Counted from the stretch's first letter, positions 24,149 to 34,519 are shown. The stretch is DNA of 64,000 bases from Flavobacterium franklandianum (GCF_007097365.1 NZ_VJZR01000009.1:84814-148813), one strand, 5' to 3'. Translations and numbers: made by a program. Notes: generated by a model from the sequence alone, not told the origin.

Positions 24149-26700
24149 AAACTATCTATACAAAAACAATTTCGACTATAACTTTTATATTAATATTCAC
24201 CACCTCTTATTCTCAAAGTACTCTAGAAGGAGTCTTGAAAAACGAACAAGATTCACCTATAGAAGGTGTTAATGTAGTTCTAAAAGGAACTACCACTAAT
24301 TCAACTTCAGATGTTAATGGTAAATTTACCATTGAGGCCAAAGAACTTCCATTTACAATTATTGTACAATATGCAGGATTTAACACTAAAGAAATTAAAA
24401 TAACCGAACTACCCACTAGTCCATTACAAATTGTTATTACTACGGGTGAGGAAAAAATTCTATCCGAAGTAGTTGTTTCTTCAAGACGCAGAATAGAAAA
24501 AGTACAGGATGTTCCAATTGCGATCTCAGTTATAACAGGCAAACAAGCTGAACAAGCTGGAGCTTTCAATGTGAATCGTATCAAAGAACTGGTTCCGTCG
24601 GTACAATTATATTCCTCCAATCCAAGAAATACTGGAATCAACATTCGTAGTCTGGGTTCTCCTTTTGGACTTACAAATGATGGTATAGAACCAGGTGTTG
24701 GATTCTATGTTGACGGAGTTTATTATGCTCGTCCAGCAGCAACTACACTTGATTTTATTGATATAGAACGAATTGAAGTATTACGTGGTCCACAAGGTTC
24801 CCTGTTTGGAAAAAATACGACTTCGGGAGCTTTCAACATAACAACCCGTAAACCAAGTTTTACTTCGGGAGCTGATTTTGAAGTGAGCTATGGAAATTAC
24901 CAATACCTTCAAGCCAAAGCTTCAATTACAGGACCTTTGAGTCAAAAAATTGCGGGTCGTCTATCCTTTTCAGGTACGCAACGTGATGGTTTAATTGAAA
25001 ATATAGCAACCGGAAAATCGACAAACACGCTTAATAATCAAGGAATCAGAGGGCAAATCCTTTTTACTCCAACGGAAAACACCAATATTACTTTGGCAGC
25101 AGATATTACAACGCAACGCCCTGATGGATATGCGCAAGTAGTTGCTGGAGTTGCTCCTACAAATAGGGCAGCTTACCGCCAATTTAATGCTATTATTGCC
25201 GATTTGAATTACCAGCTTCCAAGCTTGAACGCATTTGATCGCAAAATTGATCAAGATACACCTTGGCGTTCGGGACAAGATTTAGGTGGTGTTTCTCTTA
25301 ATGTTGATACAAAAATTGGAATAGGAACTCTTACTTCAACAACCGCTTGGAGATTCTGGAATTGGGATCCATCAAATGATAGGGATTTTACAGGCTTACA
25401 AGTTCTTGCAAAATCACAAAACCCTGCAAAACACAAACAATTTACACAAGAGATTCGTTATGCAGGACAACTTAGCTCAAAATTAAGTGGTGTTGTTGGT
25501 GTATTTTTCATTGACCAAACTGTCAAAATCGATGGTACAGAAGAATCTGGAAATGCGCAATGGCGTTTTTCTCAAAGTACTACCAATACTGCATTGTGGA
25601 AAACACCTGGCCTATTTGAAGGATACGGAATTCATACCAATGCAAAAATACATTCAACAAGCGCGGCAGTATTTGGTCAATTGGATTGGGCTATAACCGA
25701 TCGCTTGCACGTATTACCGGGTTTAAGATATAATTACGATAATAAAGATGCCGATTACGACCGTAAAACGTATGGTGGTCTTCAAACTAATGATCCGGCT
25801 CTAATTGCTTTAAAAAAATTGGTTTATACCGACCAATCTTTTGTAGCTGGCGCTGATGATACTGACTTTTCTGGAAATTTAACTGTGACCTATAAAGCAA
25901 CCGATAAAATCAATGCCTATGCCACTTATGCAAAAAGTTATAAACCAATTGGTGTGAATGTAGCAGGGTTGCCAACTGTCTCAGGTCAACCAGCACTTGA
26001 TCTTGCCGTAATTAAACCCGAAGATGTAAATCATTATGAATTGGGTATAAAAACATCTCCTTTCAAAAACTCAATTTTGAATTTGACTTTGTTTAACACC
26101 GAAATTAATGACTTTCAAACTAACGTACAAGCAGCAGAATTGGGTATAAATCGTGGCTATCTTGCCAATGCTAACAAAGTACGTGTCAAAGGTGCTGAGT
26201 TAGATGCTAGTATTATAATCAACCATCATTTTACCATTAATGGAGCTGCAACATATACAGACGGTAAATATGTAAAATTTACCAATGCACCACTTCCGTT
26301 AGAAGAAACTGGATCTACAGTATCGTTCAAAGATGTTTCAGGAACGGATTTACCCGGTGCTTCAAAATGGGCTGGATCTTTAGGAGGAGAATACACTAAA
26401 ACTGCGAAATTCTTTGGAAATACAGGTAAGTTTTTTGTAGCAGTAGATGGTTATGCTCGTTCAAAATTTTCTTCAAGTCCTTCCGCTTCAAAATATTTAA
26501 TTGTAGATGGCTATGCTATTTTTAATACCCGTTTCGGTTTTCGTACTTCCGAAGGTTCGTCTGTTTACTTCTGGGGACGTAATATTTTAAACAAGGATTA
26601 TTACGAACAGTTATTACCTGCTGGTGGAAATTCAGGACACTATGCCGGAGTATTAGGAGATCAAAGAACGATTGGAATCACTTTAAAATATGCTTTGTAA
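24145..26700 (+). CDS. TonB-dependent outer membrane receptor
   Basis: This 851-residue receptor has a signal peptide (1-23), a carboxypeptidase-regulatory-like domain (about 25-100, ending EVVVSSRRR), and a plug domain (112-230) with VPIAISVITGKQAEQAG and RGPQGSLFGKNTTSGAFNI. A 22-strand-type barrel reaches the C-terminal GDQRTIGITLKYAL. It imports a substrate across the outer membrane with TonB energy. No SusD partner follows, so a small molecule rather than glycan is likely. It stands downstream of the Rrf2 gene and two candidate operators and upstream of an outer membrane protein and ChrA. Sulfur compounds are a reasonable guess. Confidence 0.93.
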   Translation: MKTIYTKTISTITFILIFTTSYSQSTLEGVLKNEQDSPIEGVNVVLKGTTTNSTSDVNGKFTIEAKELPFTIIVQYAGFNTKEIKITELPTSPLQIVITTGEEKILSEVVVSSRRRIEKVQDVPIAISVITGKQAEQAGAFNVNRIKELVPSVQLYSSNPRNTGINIRSLGSPFGLTNDGIEPGVGFYVDGVYYARPAATTLDFIDIERIEVLRGPQGSLFGKNTTSGAFNITTRKPSFTSGADFEVSYGNYQYLQAKASITGPLSQKIAGRLSFSGTQRDGLIENIATGKSTNTLNNQGIRGQILFTPTENTNITLAADITTQRPDGYAQVVAGVAPTNRAAYRQFNAIIADLNYQLPSLNAFDRKIDQDTPWRSGQDLGGVSLNVDTKIGIGTLTSTTAWRFWNWDPSNDRDFTGLQVLAKSQNPAKHKQFTQEIRYAGQLSSKLSGVVGVFFIDQTVKIDGTEESGNAQWRFSQSTTNTALWKTPGLFEGYGIHTNAKIHSTSAAVFGQLDWAITDRLHVLPGLRYNYDNKDADYDRKTYGGLQTNDPALIALKKLVYTDQSFVAGADDTDFSGNLTVTYKATDKINAYATYAKSYKPIGVNVAGLPTVSGQPALDLAVIKPEDVNHYELGIKTSPFKNSILNLTLFNTEINDFQTNVQAAELGINRGYLANANKVRVKGAELDASIIINHHFTINGAATYTDGKYVKFTNAPLPLEETGSTVSFKDVSGTDLPGASKWAGSLGGEYTKTAKFFGNTGKFFVAVDGYARSKFSSSPSASKYLIVDGYAIFNTRFGFRTSEGSSVYFWGRNILNKDYYEQLLPAGGNSGHYAGVLGDQRTIGITLKYAL

Positions 26701-26853
26701 GACTTATAACTATTGATTATCAAACCCATAAAGTTTATTTTAACAGGTATTTCGTTTCTACATCTATATAATTTACGATCAAATTTGCATATAAAAAATA
26801 AATCCCTCTTAAATTAAGTTTGTTTAAATTTGCCAAAATTTGAATTGAACTTA

Positions 26854-27594
26854 ATGAAATTTATATATACCCTTTTTCTATTTTTAGCTTGCGGTTTTTT
26901 AAATGCCCAAACCAAAAAAAATGTAGATCACCAAAGTTTGCTTTGGACACGCTATTACAATATTTTGAATATAACCAACAAATGGTCATTACATAGCGAA
27001 TTTGACAATCGGGTTTTCCTAAATTCTTTTGAACAAAATTTGTATGTAATTCGAATTCAAGGACGCTACAAAATAAACCCTGAAATAGAAATAGGTGCTG
27101 GATATGTTTATTTTTCGGTTGCAACTCAAGACCCAGAGGTTACTTATGGCTTTAATGTACCAGAATACAGAGGACAGCAGGATCTCACTTGGAAAAAAGA
27201 ACACGGCAAATTTACGCTGAACCAAAGATTTAAGGTAGAAGAACGCTTTTTTCATAATGCCAATAAAGAAGGATTACTTCCAGGAACAACTTTTTTTTGG
27301 AGATTTAGATACCGGCTTCAAGGAGAATATAGCTTTTGGAAAAAGGAAAACCAGTATTTAAAAGCCATTATTAATGATGAATTGATGATTAATGGCGGAA
27401 AAAATGTAGCTAAAAATACTTTTGACCAAAACCGAATTTATGCCGCTTTACAGTTTGGCGTCAACAAAAATATTGCTTTGGAATTGGGTTATTTAAAAAG
27501 TTTCCAGCAGCGTGCGAGCGGTGTAGATTATTTCAATCGGGATATTATTAGGTTTACCTTATTTCACAAAATAAACCTTTACAAAAAGGAGTAA
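26854..27594 (+). CDS. DUF2490-like outer membrane protein
   Basis: The protein has 246 residues from the ATG at 26854. The longer frame opens with TTG and would put eight residues before a clear signal peptide (MKFIYTLFLFLACGFLNAQ). The mature part is a series of amphipathic strands with alternating aromatic residues: WSLHSEFDNRVFLN, then IRIQGRYKINPEIEIGAGYVY and FTLNQRFKVEERF. This matches DUF2490 outer membrane barrel proteins. It ends FTLFHKINLYKKE. It follows the TonB receptor gene and probably belongs to the same functional group. Confidence 0.75.
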   Translation: MKFIYTLFLFLACGFLNAQTKKNVDHQSLLWTRYYNILNITNKWSLHSEFDNRVFLNSFEQNLYVIRIQGRYKINPEIEIGAGYVYFSVATQDPEVTYGFNVPEYRGQQDLTWKKEHGKFTLNQRFKVEERFFHNANKEGLLPGTTFFWRFRYRLQGEYSFWKKENQYLKAIINDELMINGGKNVAKNTFDQNRIYAALQFGVNKNIALELGYLKSFQQRASGVDYFNRDIIRFTLFHKINLYKKE

Positions 27595-27683
27595 CATAAA
27601 AAACCAAGGATATAAGGAATATATTCCAATGTTTAAATTACCTGGTTCGTTTTTAGTTTGTCTTTCTTTTAAAAATTACGAAT

Positions 27684-28856
27684 ATGAGTATAGAAAAACT
27701 TAATTACACCTTAATAGATTTAATAAAATATTTTCTCAAACTGGGCACTACGGGTTTTGGAGGCCCGGTGGCTTTGGTTGGCTATATGCATCGCGACTTG
27801 GTTGAGGATAAAAAATGGATTAACGATTCCGATTTCAAGGAAGGATTAGCTCTATCACAATTAGCTCCAGGCCCATTGGCCGCACAATTGGGGATTTATA
27901 TTGGTTTTGTTCACTTTGGAGTTTTAGGCGCAACTCTTTCGGGATTAGCCTTTGTTCTTCCCTCTTTTATAATGGTAGTTTTATTAGGAATGGCCTACCA
28001 AGCCTACGGCGGTTTACCGTGGATGCAAGCCATTTTTTACGGAATAAGTGCAGCAGTAATTGGCATTATTATTTTAAGTTCTTATAAACTCACAATTAAA
28101 TCCATTGGCAAATTTGAAGTTCCATCCATAAAAAATAATTGGCTGCTTTGGGTATTTTATATCACTGCAACAATTCTTACGGTCGTAACTCAAAAAGAAG
28201 AAATGTTGTTGTTTCTAGCTTTGGGATTCATTTATATGATAGTAAAAGCACCCCCTGAATGGATTAAACGACCAAAAACAGCTTCCATGTTTATACTTAC
28301 CACTGCTGGTTTTTCGACTATCGAACTTGGAAAATTAGGCGACATTGCCTGGTTTTTCACTAAAGCTGGAGCTTTTGTTTTTGGTAGTGGGCTGGCTATT
28401 GTTCCTTTTTTACACGCCGGAGTTGTAAATGAACACGGCTGGTTAACCGAAAATCAATTTGTCGATGCGGTGGCGGTGGCTATGATTACTCCTGGCCCAG
28501 TTGTGATTACCGTGGGTTTCATTGGCTATTTAGTGGCAGGATTTACAGGGGCTTGCATTGCGGCATTAGCTACCTTTCTTCCTTGTTATTTATTTACGGT
28601 TATACCTGCTCCTTATTTCAAAAAAATTTCCCAAAACAAAAGTATCAAAGCATTTGTTGACGGAATAACTGCTGGAGTAATTGGTGCTTTGATGGGTGCA
28701 GTAATTGTAATTGCAGTCAGGACAATTGTAGATCTTCCAACAGCACTAATTGCCATAGGAACTGTATTAATTTTAATTTATATTAAAAAAATACAAGAAC
28801 CCCACATTATTGGTATTGCAGCTGTTTTAGGTATCACAATCAAAATGATTTTATAA
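27684..28856 (+). CDS. chrA: ChrA-type chromate/anion transporter
   Basis: This 390-residue inner membrane protein of the CHR family has two homologous halves. The first starts near residue 12 with FLKLGTTGFGGPVALVGYMH and has LSQLAPGPLAAQLGIYIG. The second repeats the pattern near 225 with FTKAGAFVFGSGLAIVPFL and AMITPGPVVITVGFIGYL. CHR proteins export chromate in resistant bacteria and probably move sulfate-like oxyanions more generally. Co-location with an Rrf2 regulator and a TonB receptor favours an oxyanion or sulfur role over pure chromate resistance. A terminator follows directly. Confidence 0.92.
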   Translation: MSIEKLNYTLIDLIKYFLKLGTTGFGGPVALVGYMHRDLVEDKKWINDSDFKEGLALSQLAPGPLAAQLGIYIGFVHFGVLGATLSGLAFVLPSFIMVVLLGMAYQAYGGLPWMQAIFYGISAAVIGIIILSSYKLTIKSIGKFEVPSIKNNWLLWVFYITATILTVVTQKEEMLLFLALGFIYMIVKAPPEWIKRPKTASMFILTTAGFSTIELGKLGDIAWFFTKAGAFVFGSGLAIVPFLHAGVVNEHGWLTENQFVDAVAVAMITPGPVVITVGFIGYLVAGFTGACIAALATFLPCYLFTVIPAPYFKKISQNKSIKAFVDGITAGVIGALMGAVIVIAVRTIVDLPTALIAIGTVLILIYIKKIQEPHIIGIAAVLGITIKMIL

Positions 28857-28898
28857 AAAATTCCCAAACACGAGATAAGATTGCGTTTGGGAATTTTT
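28856..28898. terminator. Terminator between chrA and the Spy-like gene
   Basis: AAAAATTCCCAAAC (28856-28869) pairs with GTTTGGGAATTTTT (28885-28898). With A/T-rich ends on both sides it can end both converging transcripts. Confidence 0.88.
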
Positions 28899-28923
28899 AT
28901 TTAATTTGTTCCGAAAAAACTAA

Positions 28924-29388
28924 CTATTCTTGTGGTTGATTTCCTCTACCTTCACCACTTTGTCTGCTTTCTCTAGCTTCTCTCATTTTTTCTCTATTGG
29001 CAGCTTCATTTTCTTTCATTTTTTTGAATTGCTCAGGAGTCAATATGGCTTTTAATTTGGTGTCGGTTGCTGTTTTTTCTTCGTTTCTTTTCAGCATTAG
29101 GGCTTTGCGCTCTTCGCTGGTCAACTCTTTGGCATTGCTAGCCATTCGTTGGTCTCTCATAGCTTGAAGTTGGGCACTTTGCTCTGCAATAATCGGTTTG
29201 ATTTGCTCTTGTTGGTTGGCATCCAATTTCAATTCGGTCGTCATTCTATCTAACGAAACCTGATTTCTTTGCTCTGGGGACATTTTTTCTCTTTGTTGTC
29301 CTTTGTTTGATTTTTTCTCTGGTTGGGTTTCTTGTGCAAAAGAGGAAATGCCTATAACCAATAATGCTGCGATAATTAATTTCTTCAT
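28924..29388 (-). CDS. Spy/CpxP-like periplasmic protein 2
   Basis: The protein has 154 residues from the ATG at 29386-29388. The longer frame adds 45 residues that precede a normal signal peptide (MKKLIIAALLVIGISSFAQ) and is not credible. The mature part contains MSPEQRNQVSLDRMTTELKL, a LTxxQ-like helix, and ILTPEQFKKMKENEAANREK, then an Arg/Gly/Gln-rich tail. It is a paralogue-like relative of the protein at 6713-7183. It follows a large outer membrane beta-barrel gene, so it may aid envelope stress or folding, but this is inferred. Confidence 0.75.
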   Translation of the reverse strand: MKKLIIAALLVIGISSFAQETQPEKKSNKGQQREKMSPEQRNQVSLDRMTTELKLDANQQEQIKPIIAEQSAQLQAMRDQRMASNAKELTSEERKALMLKRNEEKTATDTKLKAILTPEQFKKMKENEAANREKMREARESRQSGEGRGNQPQE

Positions 29389-29461
29389 TCTATTTTCATT
29401 TTTAAGTTTAGGTTTATAAGACTGTAATATATCGAAATGGTTTAATCCAAAATTAAGAACA

Positions 29462-32227
29462 TTAATCCTCATTATCCATTCCTCTATTTCTTGATCCTCG
29501 GGAACGATTTTCTTTTCCTCCAAAATTTCCTAATTTATATGCCAACGAAAACATTGCATAGCGTTTCAAAACGGTATTTTCTTCATCGCGAATAGTCGTT
29601 GGCGAAATGGTTCTGGTAGCACTTAGGTTTTGATTCAAAACGTCATAGACTTTTACTTTCAAAGTCATTTTTTTATCGAAAAATCCATACGACAAACTTG
29701 TGTTCCATAAATAGAAATCTTTTTTGAAATCGTCCGAAATATTCGAATTGTAGGCATAACCAAAATCATTTCCGAAAATCCAATTTTTAGGCCAATAGTT
29801 GGTAGTTTGCAAATTGATTCTGTGCACCACATTCGAACTGGCTTTAAGGGATGAATTCGTATATCTGGACTCATTATAAGACAAATTATACGAAGGTGCA
29901 ATGGTAAGCAACTCGCCATAATCATAAGAAAAATAGACTCTTGGAGTAACCCCTAACGATTTTGCGTCATACAAAACAGTATTGGTAAATCCTTTGTCCA
30001 ATGAATAGTTTCCACTTAGGCTCAATCCATAACGCAATACATGAGCTTCACTTTTTACAGTTTGATTCCAATTTCCTCCCAAGGATGTGGTGTATGTTCC
30101 AGAAACGTTTTTATAAGTTGTTGTTCTTTTTCCACTTTCATCATAAACCGAAGTCGAAACTACTTCGCTATTGAAAAAATCTCCTCGCATATACAAGTTA
30201 TAACCTGAACGAGTTCGCATATCAAAATTCCTGTAATTGATGTTGACACTATTTTTTTCGTTTGGATTCAAATTTGGATTTCCTATAATCGTATTTAATG
30301 GATTAGCCAAATTTCCTACTGACATCAATTGAGTTGAAGAAGGAAGGCTATTGGAATAATCGTATCTCAAAGTAAGGAATTTGGAGCGATCCAACTTATA
30401 TCGTATTTGTGCTCTTCCATAAGGCAAAACATATTTTTGATTCAAATCGGTAATTTTATTAAGGTATAATGAATGATTGTCAAAATCAATAATTGATGTA
30501 CTCGAATTCAAATTGAAAGTAAAATTGTTCTTTTCGAAAGTAATCCCCACTTTTGGAGTAATAGAATTTTGTCTAGAAGAGGTATAATTCGTTTGCAAAT
30601 CGTTTAGAGTAGAATACGATTGTGAAGTAGCATCATAATCGAATGTTTTAAGGTCGTTTATAGCATTCGACCAATCAAAATCAGAGCCAATTCGAACTCG
30701 TAATGAATCTGTTATGGGCTCTGTGTATTCAATATCGGCTGAATAAGAATCATATGTGTTCTGCGTTTTGCTGTTCTGATTTCTCTCATCGTTGGGCTTA
30801 TCACCTTGATAAAAAATTGTTTCCGATAGATTTTGTACATCCGAATCGCTATTGGAGTTATTATTAGTGAAAACAAAACTTAAATTACGAGCTTTTCTTT
30901 CGAAAGCTTTGTTAAAATTTATTGAGTTTCCAAAATTTGTAGCTGTACTTTCTCTATACGATTTTGAGTTGTTTTCGTTTAAAGATTCCTCCTTTTCGTC
31001 TTTAGAAAAACTCGAAGATTCAGAATGACTATTCGAAAGAGTTTGATCGACTTTTGGAGTAACCACGATTCTCGTAGTGGGATTTATTTTATGTTCAAAT
31101 TCAAAATTCACTTTGTTTCCAGTATTTTCATTTCTTGATTTCGAATCAGATTCGGTAAAAATAGTTCCTGTAGGCAAGAAATTGGCCTGATTGGATTTGC
31201 TTTCGTTTTTGTTTACTGAATTCGAAAAATTATAACTTGCACTAGCTTCCAAATCTTTCAACCATTCATCGGAATAATTAAAGCCAACCAGATTAGATTC
31301 TGTAATTCCCCTGCCTCCAGTGGCCCTTGTATCTCCTCTAGCATTTCTTCCGCCACCCATACTATCAAAGACTTCGTCTTGCGAAAAACCTGTGGAATTG
31401 ATATTATTGGCTGAGGCCAACAAACTAATTTTTTGTTTATTATCGAAAAAATTCACGATAAGACTGGCTTCATATCGATCATCGGTTCCATAACCACCCA
31501 AGAATTTTCCAAAATAACCTTTGTTTATCTTTTCGTCAATGGTCAAATTGATGCTGGAATAATCAGAACTAGACTCTTGTTTGGATAACTCCTCTTTTTT
31601 GGTTTTCAAATCCGAAACTTGAACTTTACTTATCAAATCGGCAGGCAAATTTTTTAAAGCTACGGCTCCATCTTTATCAAAAAAAGCTTTGCCGTTTACT
31701 AAAAATTGCGTCACTTCTTTTCCGTTCACGGTTATTTTACCATCACTATCAACTTCAAATCCTGGCAATTGTTTCAACAAAATTTCGACATTGGCATCTG
31801 GCCGAACCTTGAATGAAGAAGCATTAAACTCTAAAGTATCTTTTTTTACTCGAACTGGCGGCGCTTCACTTTTGATAACCACCTCATTCAATTCTTTTGT
31901 ATTTTGCAACAAATATACTTTTCCATAATCCTTGCTCTCTAAAAGTGTATTTTGCTCCTCAATATAAGGCTGGTACCCCATATAATTAACTTTTAAAAAT
32001 ACAGGCTTATCGTATTTTTTAATACTCATTTTAAAAACACCATTTTTATCTGTATTTACATACTCTATTACGGCAGAATCTTTGGCACTTGAAAAATATA
32101 CTGTAGCCAACTCAAGCGGAATTTGTGTATTAATATCATACACCGTTCCCTTAATAATAATTTCATTTTGGGCATTTGCAGAAAAAAAGAAAAGTAGCAT
32201 CAATAAAAAGGAATAGATTTTAGGCAT
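29462..32227 (-). CDS. TonB receptor-like outer membrane beta-barrel protein
   Basis: This 921-residue protein has a signal peptide (1-19, ending SANAQ), a carboxypeptidase-regulatory-like domain (22-110), and a plug-like domain near 130-230 (VEILLKQLPGFEVDSDGKIT, then NGKEVTQFLVNGKAFFD). A long barrel follows, ending in a basic Arg/Gly tail (GSRNRGMDNED). It belongs to the outer membrane beta-barrel family of Bacteroidota, distantly related to TonB receptors, with no known substrate. It precedes a Spy-like gene in the same direction. The tail after the last strand is unusual for a barrel. Confidence 0.85.
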   Translation of the reverse strand: MPKIYSFLLMLLFFFSANAQNEIIIKGTVYDINTQIPLELATVYFSSAKDSAVIEYVNTDKNGVFKMSIKKYDKPVFLKVNYMGYQPYIEEQNTLLESKDYGKVYLLQNTKELNEVVIKSEAPPVRVKKDTLEFNASSFKVRPDANVEILLKQLPGFEVDSDGKITVNGKEVTQFLVNGKAFFDKDGAVALKNLPADLISKVQVSDLKTKKEELSKQESSSDYSSINLTIDEKINKGYFGKFLGGYGTDDRYEASLIVNFFDNKQKISLLASANNINSTGFSQDEVFDSMGGGRNARGDTRATGGRGITESNLVGFNYSDEWLKDLEASASYNFSNSVNKNESKSNQANFLPTGTIFTESDSKSRNENTGNKVNFEFEHKINPTTRIVVTPKVDQTLSNSHSESSSFSKDEKEESLNENNSKSYRESTATNFGNSINFNKAFERKARNLSFVFTNNNSNSDSDVQNLSETIFYQGDKPNDERNQNSKTQNTYDSYSADIEYTEPITDSLRVRIGSDFDWSNAINDLKTFDYDATSQSYSTLNDLQTNYTSSRQNSITPKVGITFEKNNFTFNLNSSTSIIDFDNHSLYLNKITDLNQKYVLPYGRAQIRYKLDRSKFLTLRYDYSNSLPSSTQLMSVGNLANPLNTIIGNPNLNPNEKNSVNINYRNFDMRTRSGYNLYMRGDFFNSEVVSTSVYDESGKRTTTYKNVSGTYTTSLGGNWNQTVKSEAHVLRYGLSLSGNYSLDKGFTNTVLYDAKSLGVTPRVYFSYDYGELLTIAPSYNLSYNESRYTNSSLKASSNVVHRINLQTTNYWPKNWIFGNDFGYAYNSNISDDFKKDFYLWNTSLSYGFFDKKMTLKVKVYDVLNQNLSATRTISPTTIRDEENTVLKRYAMFSLAYKLGNFGGKENRSRGSRNRGMDNED

Positions 32228-32321
32228 ATAATAATTCTTACATTAATTCATTAAGACTCAAAAATATTGCAATGGTTTAATAGTGTTTATAGATTTATCT
32301 TATTTTATAGAAAAAAGGCAT

Positions 32322-32357
32322 AAAAAAACCCCCAAATAGTGTCTAACTCTTTGGGGG
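32322..32357 (-). terminator. Terminator of der
   Basis: On the minus strand a CCCCCAAA/TTTGGGGG stem (plus positions 32329-32336 and 32350-32357) is followed by a run of seven T (32322-32328). Confidence 0.9.
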
Positions 32358-32381
32358 CAGTCTATTGCTCGGGATTTAGTT

Positions 32382-33692
32382 TTATTTTTCTCTAATATAA
32401 ATATCGATTGGCACTCCTGAGAAGTCCCAGTTTTCTCTAATCTTGTTTTCGAGGTAACGTTTGTAAGGCTCCTTGACATATTGCGGCATATTGGCAAAAA
32501 ACACAAACTGTGGCGTAGCTGTTGGCAATTGCATACAATATTTAATTTTCACGTATTTCCCTTTGGTTGCTGGCGGCGGATAAGCTTCGATTACTTTCAA
32601 CATAAATTCGTTGAATTTTGAAGTCGCAATTCTTTGTTTTCTATTTTCGAAAACCTGAACAGTTGCTTCCAATGCTTTCAACAAACGTTGTTTTGTGAGT
32701 GCCGAAACAAAAAGAATAGGCACATCGGTAAAAGGCATTAATTCTTCTCTAATTTTAGCTTCGTAATCCCGGGTTGACATCGTGTCTTTTTCGACTAAAT
32801 CCCATTTGTTAACCAAAATCACTACTCCTTTTCTGTTTTTTTCGGCTAACCAAAAAATGCTTTGATCCTGTCCTTCAAATCCACGAGTGGCATCGATAAT
32901 CAGGATGCAAATATCGGAGTATTCAATCGCACGAACGGAACGCATTACAGAGTAAAACTCCAAGTCTTCCTTTACTTTAGCTTTACGACGAATTCCGGCA
33001 GTATCTACCAAGTTGAATTCAAATCCAAAACGGTCGAATTTGGTATCAATAGCATCACGAGTTGTACCCGCAATGTCTGTAACCATAAAGCGTTCTTTAC
33101 CAATAAGTGCGTTTATAAAACTAGATTTTCCGGCATTTGGACGACCCACAACTGCAAAACGAGGCAACACTACTTCTTCTTGAACTGGTTCTGGCTTCAC
33201 TGGAAAAGCATCAATTACTGCATCCAATAAATCTCCTGTTCCACTACCAGAAATACTGGCAAAAGTGTAAAAATCACCTAAACCAAGGTTGTAAAACTCA
33301 AGAGCATCCTTTTCACGCATTGAATTATCCACCTTATTTACAGCAAGTAAAACAGGCTTTTTTACCTTACGCAAAAGTCGGGCAACGATATCATCCATTG
33401 GTGTAATGCCTTCTTCGACATCGACCACAAAAATAATTACGTCGGCTTCGTCAATGGCCAGTTCTACTTGTTTACGGATTTCGCCTTCAAAAACGTCATC
33501 TGATCCACGAACATAACCACCTGTATCAATCACAGAAAACTCTTTTCCGTTCCACTCGCTTTTACCATAGTTTCTATCTCGGGTCACCCCAGATACTGAA
33601 TCCACAATAGCTTCTCTTCTTTGTATCAGCCTATTAAAAAGGGTTGATTTCCCTACATTAGGTCTTCCTACTATCGCAACAATATTATTCAT
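32382..33692 (-). CDS. der: Ribosome biogenesis GTPase Der
   Basis: Der (EngA) helps assemble the 50S ribosomal subunit. The 436-residue protein has two tandem G domains, with GRPNVGKS near residue 8 and GRPNAGKS near 182, each followed by DTGG or DTAG and NKVD or NKWD motifs. A C-terminal KH-like domain follows (about 350-436). Length and order are standard. The gene stands alone between two terminator or repeat regions. Confidence 0.98.
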   Translation of the reverse strand: MNNIVAIVGRPNVGKSTLFNRLIQRREAIVDSVSGVTRDRNYGKSEWNGKEFSVIDTGGYVRGSDDVFEGEIRKQVELAIDEADVIIFVVDVEEGITPMDDIVARLLRKVKKPVLLAVNKVDNSMREKDALEFYNLGLGDFYTFASISGSGTGDLLDAVIDAFPVKPEPVQEEVVLPRFAVVGRPNAGKSSFINALIGKERFMVTDIAGTTRDAIDTKFDRFGFEFNLVDTAGIRRKAKVKEDLEFYSVMRSVRAIEYSDICILIIDATRGFEGQDQSIFWLAEKNRKGVVILVNKWDLVEKDTMSTRDYEAKIREELMPFTDVPILFVSALTKQRLLKALEATVQVFENRKQRIATSKFNEFMLKVIEAYPPPATKGKYVKIKYCMQLPTATPQFVFFANMPQYVKEPYKRYLENKIRENWDFSGVPIDIYIREK

Positions 33693-34006
33693 TTTTGTAA
33701 ATTTTTAGCTTTCAAATTTCAAATTTTAGAATCTAGTTTCCTAAAATTCTATTACTTATAAATCCAAAATGCAGTATTTTAATTTTTTGCAAAGGTAGTG
33801 TTAAATCCCATACTATCAATTTTTTTACTATTTTGCAATGCAAATAATGATTCCTCTATAAAATGCGATTACTATTAAAATAATTTTGCCACAGATTTTA
33901 CAGATTAACACAGATTTTTTATTTGAAATTTTCTTGTTCTAATTTTTCTGCGTGAATCCTTTTAATCTGTGGCCAAAAAATAATTTCGAACCTAAAAACT
34001 GACGTT
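33693..34006. other. Gene-free gap with inverted repeat
   Basis: This 314-bp gap between divergent der and a membrane protein gene holds no credible frame. Its right half is the inverted repeat at 33888-33973; the left half is low-complexity AT-rich DNA with AAATTTCAAATTTTAG-type words and presumably the der promoter. Confidence 0.5.
33888..33973. repeat. GCCACAGATT inverted repeat, copy 1
   Basis: GCCACAGATT-TTACAGATTAA (33888-33908) faces AATCTGTGGC (33964-33973). Arms carry the ACAGATT word twice on the left side. The copy at 55480-55532 has the same outer arms. Confidence 0.75.
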
Positions 34007-34519
34007 ATGGATACCAATAATGAAATCAGACTTCGCCTGCGTTTTTACAAAGATGTTCCCGAAAATATGGAATCCATCCGTCAAAAATTCGAAAATTATA
34101 AAGTGACTTGCATCGAAGATTGTCATCTAAAGATCAAACACAATCATATTTGGATGAATATTCCCGAGGCAAAACGTGACTATTGGTCGCCACATTTGCA
34201 TTTGGAATTAGAACCAAAAGATAATAACGAAACGCATATTCGTGGATTGTTTGGACCAGACCCCACTTTGTGGACACTTTTTATGTTTTTGCATTTTATG
34301 GTGGCGGGAATTTTTGTGATTTTCGCGGGTATCGCCTACTCTGACTATGTTTTGAAAAATTCGACAAGAATGGATTTTCTCGTAATGTTAATGATGGTTA
34401 TCGTTTGGTTTTTGCTTTACTTCATCGCCAAACAAATACGGTATAAAGGCAATGGACAAATGAATGAATTGGAAAGAAAGTTTTTAGAGATTTTGGAATT
34501 AAAAGAGCAAACTTTATGA
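34007..34519 (+). CDS. Membrane protein of unknown function
   Basis: This 170-residue protein has a soluble N-terminal part (1-85) rich in charged residues, with KIKHNHIWMNIPEAKRDYWSP and HLHLELEP. Two transmembrane segments follow (about 90-112 and 122-145), then a charged C-terminal helix. I have seen this kind of protein in Flavobacteriia without a function. Its stop overlaps the ATG of the ParE-like pseudogene (ATGA), so the two are or were co-translated. Confidence 0.7.
   Translation: MDTNNEIRLRLRFYKDVPENMESIRQKFENYKVTCIEDCHLKIKHNHIWMNIPEAKRDYWSPHLHLELEPKDNNETHIRGLFGPDPTLWTLFMFLHFMVAGIFVIFAGIAYSDYVLKNSTRMDFLVMLMMVIVWFLLYFIAKQIRYKGNGQMNELERKFLEILELKEQTL

Noticed and set aside
28924..29523. 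A longer 199-residue version of the Spy-like protein
   Set aside because: The extra 45 residues precede a normal signal peptide and overlap the neighbouring gene, so the ATG at 29386-29388 is used.
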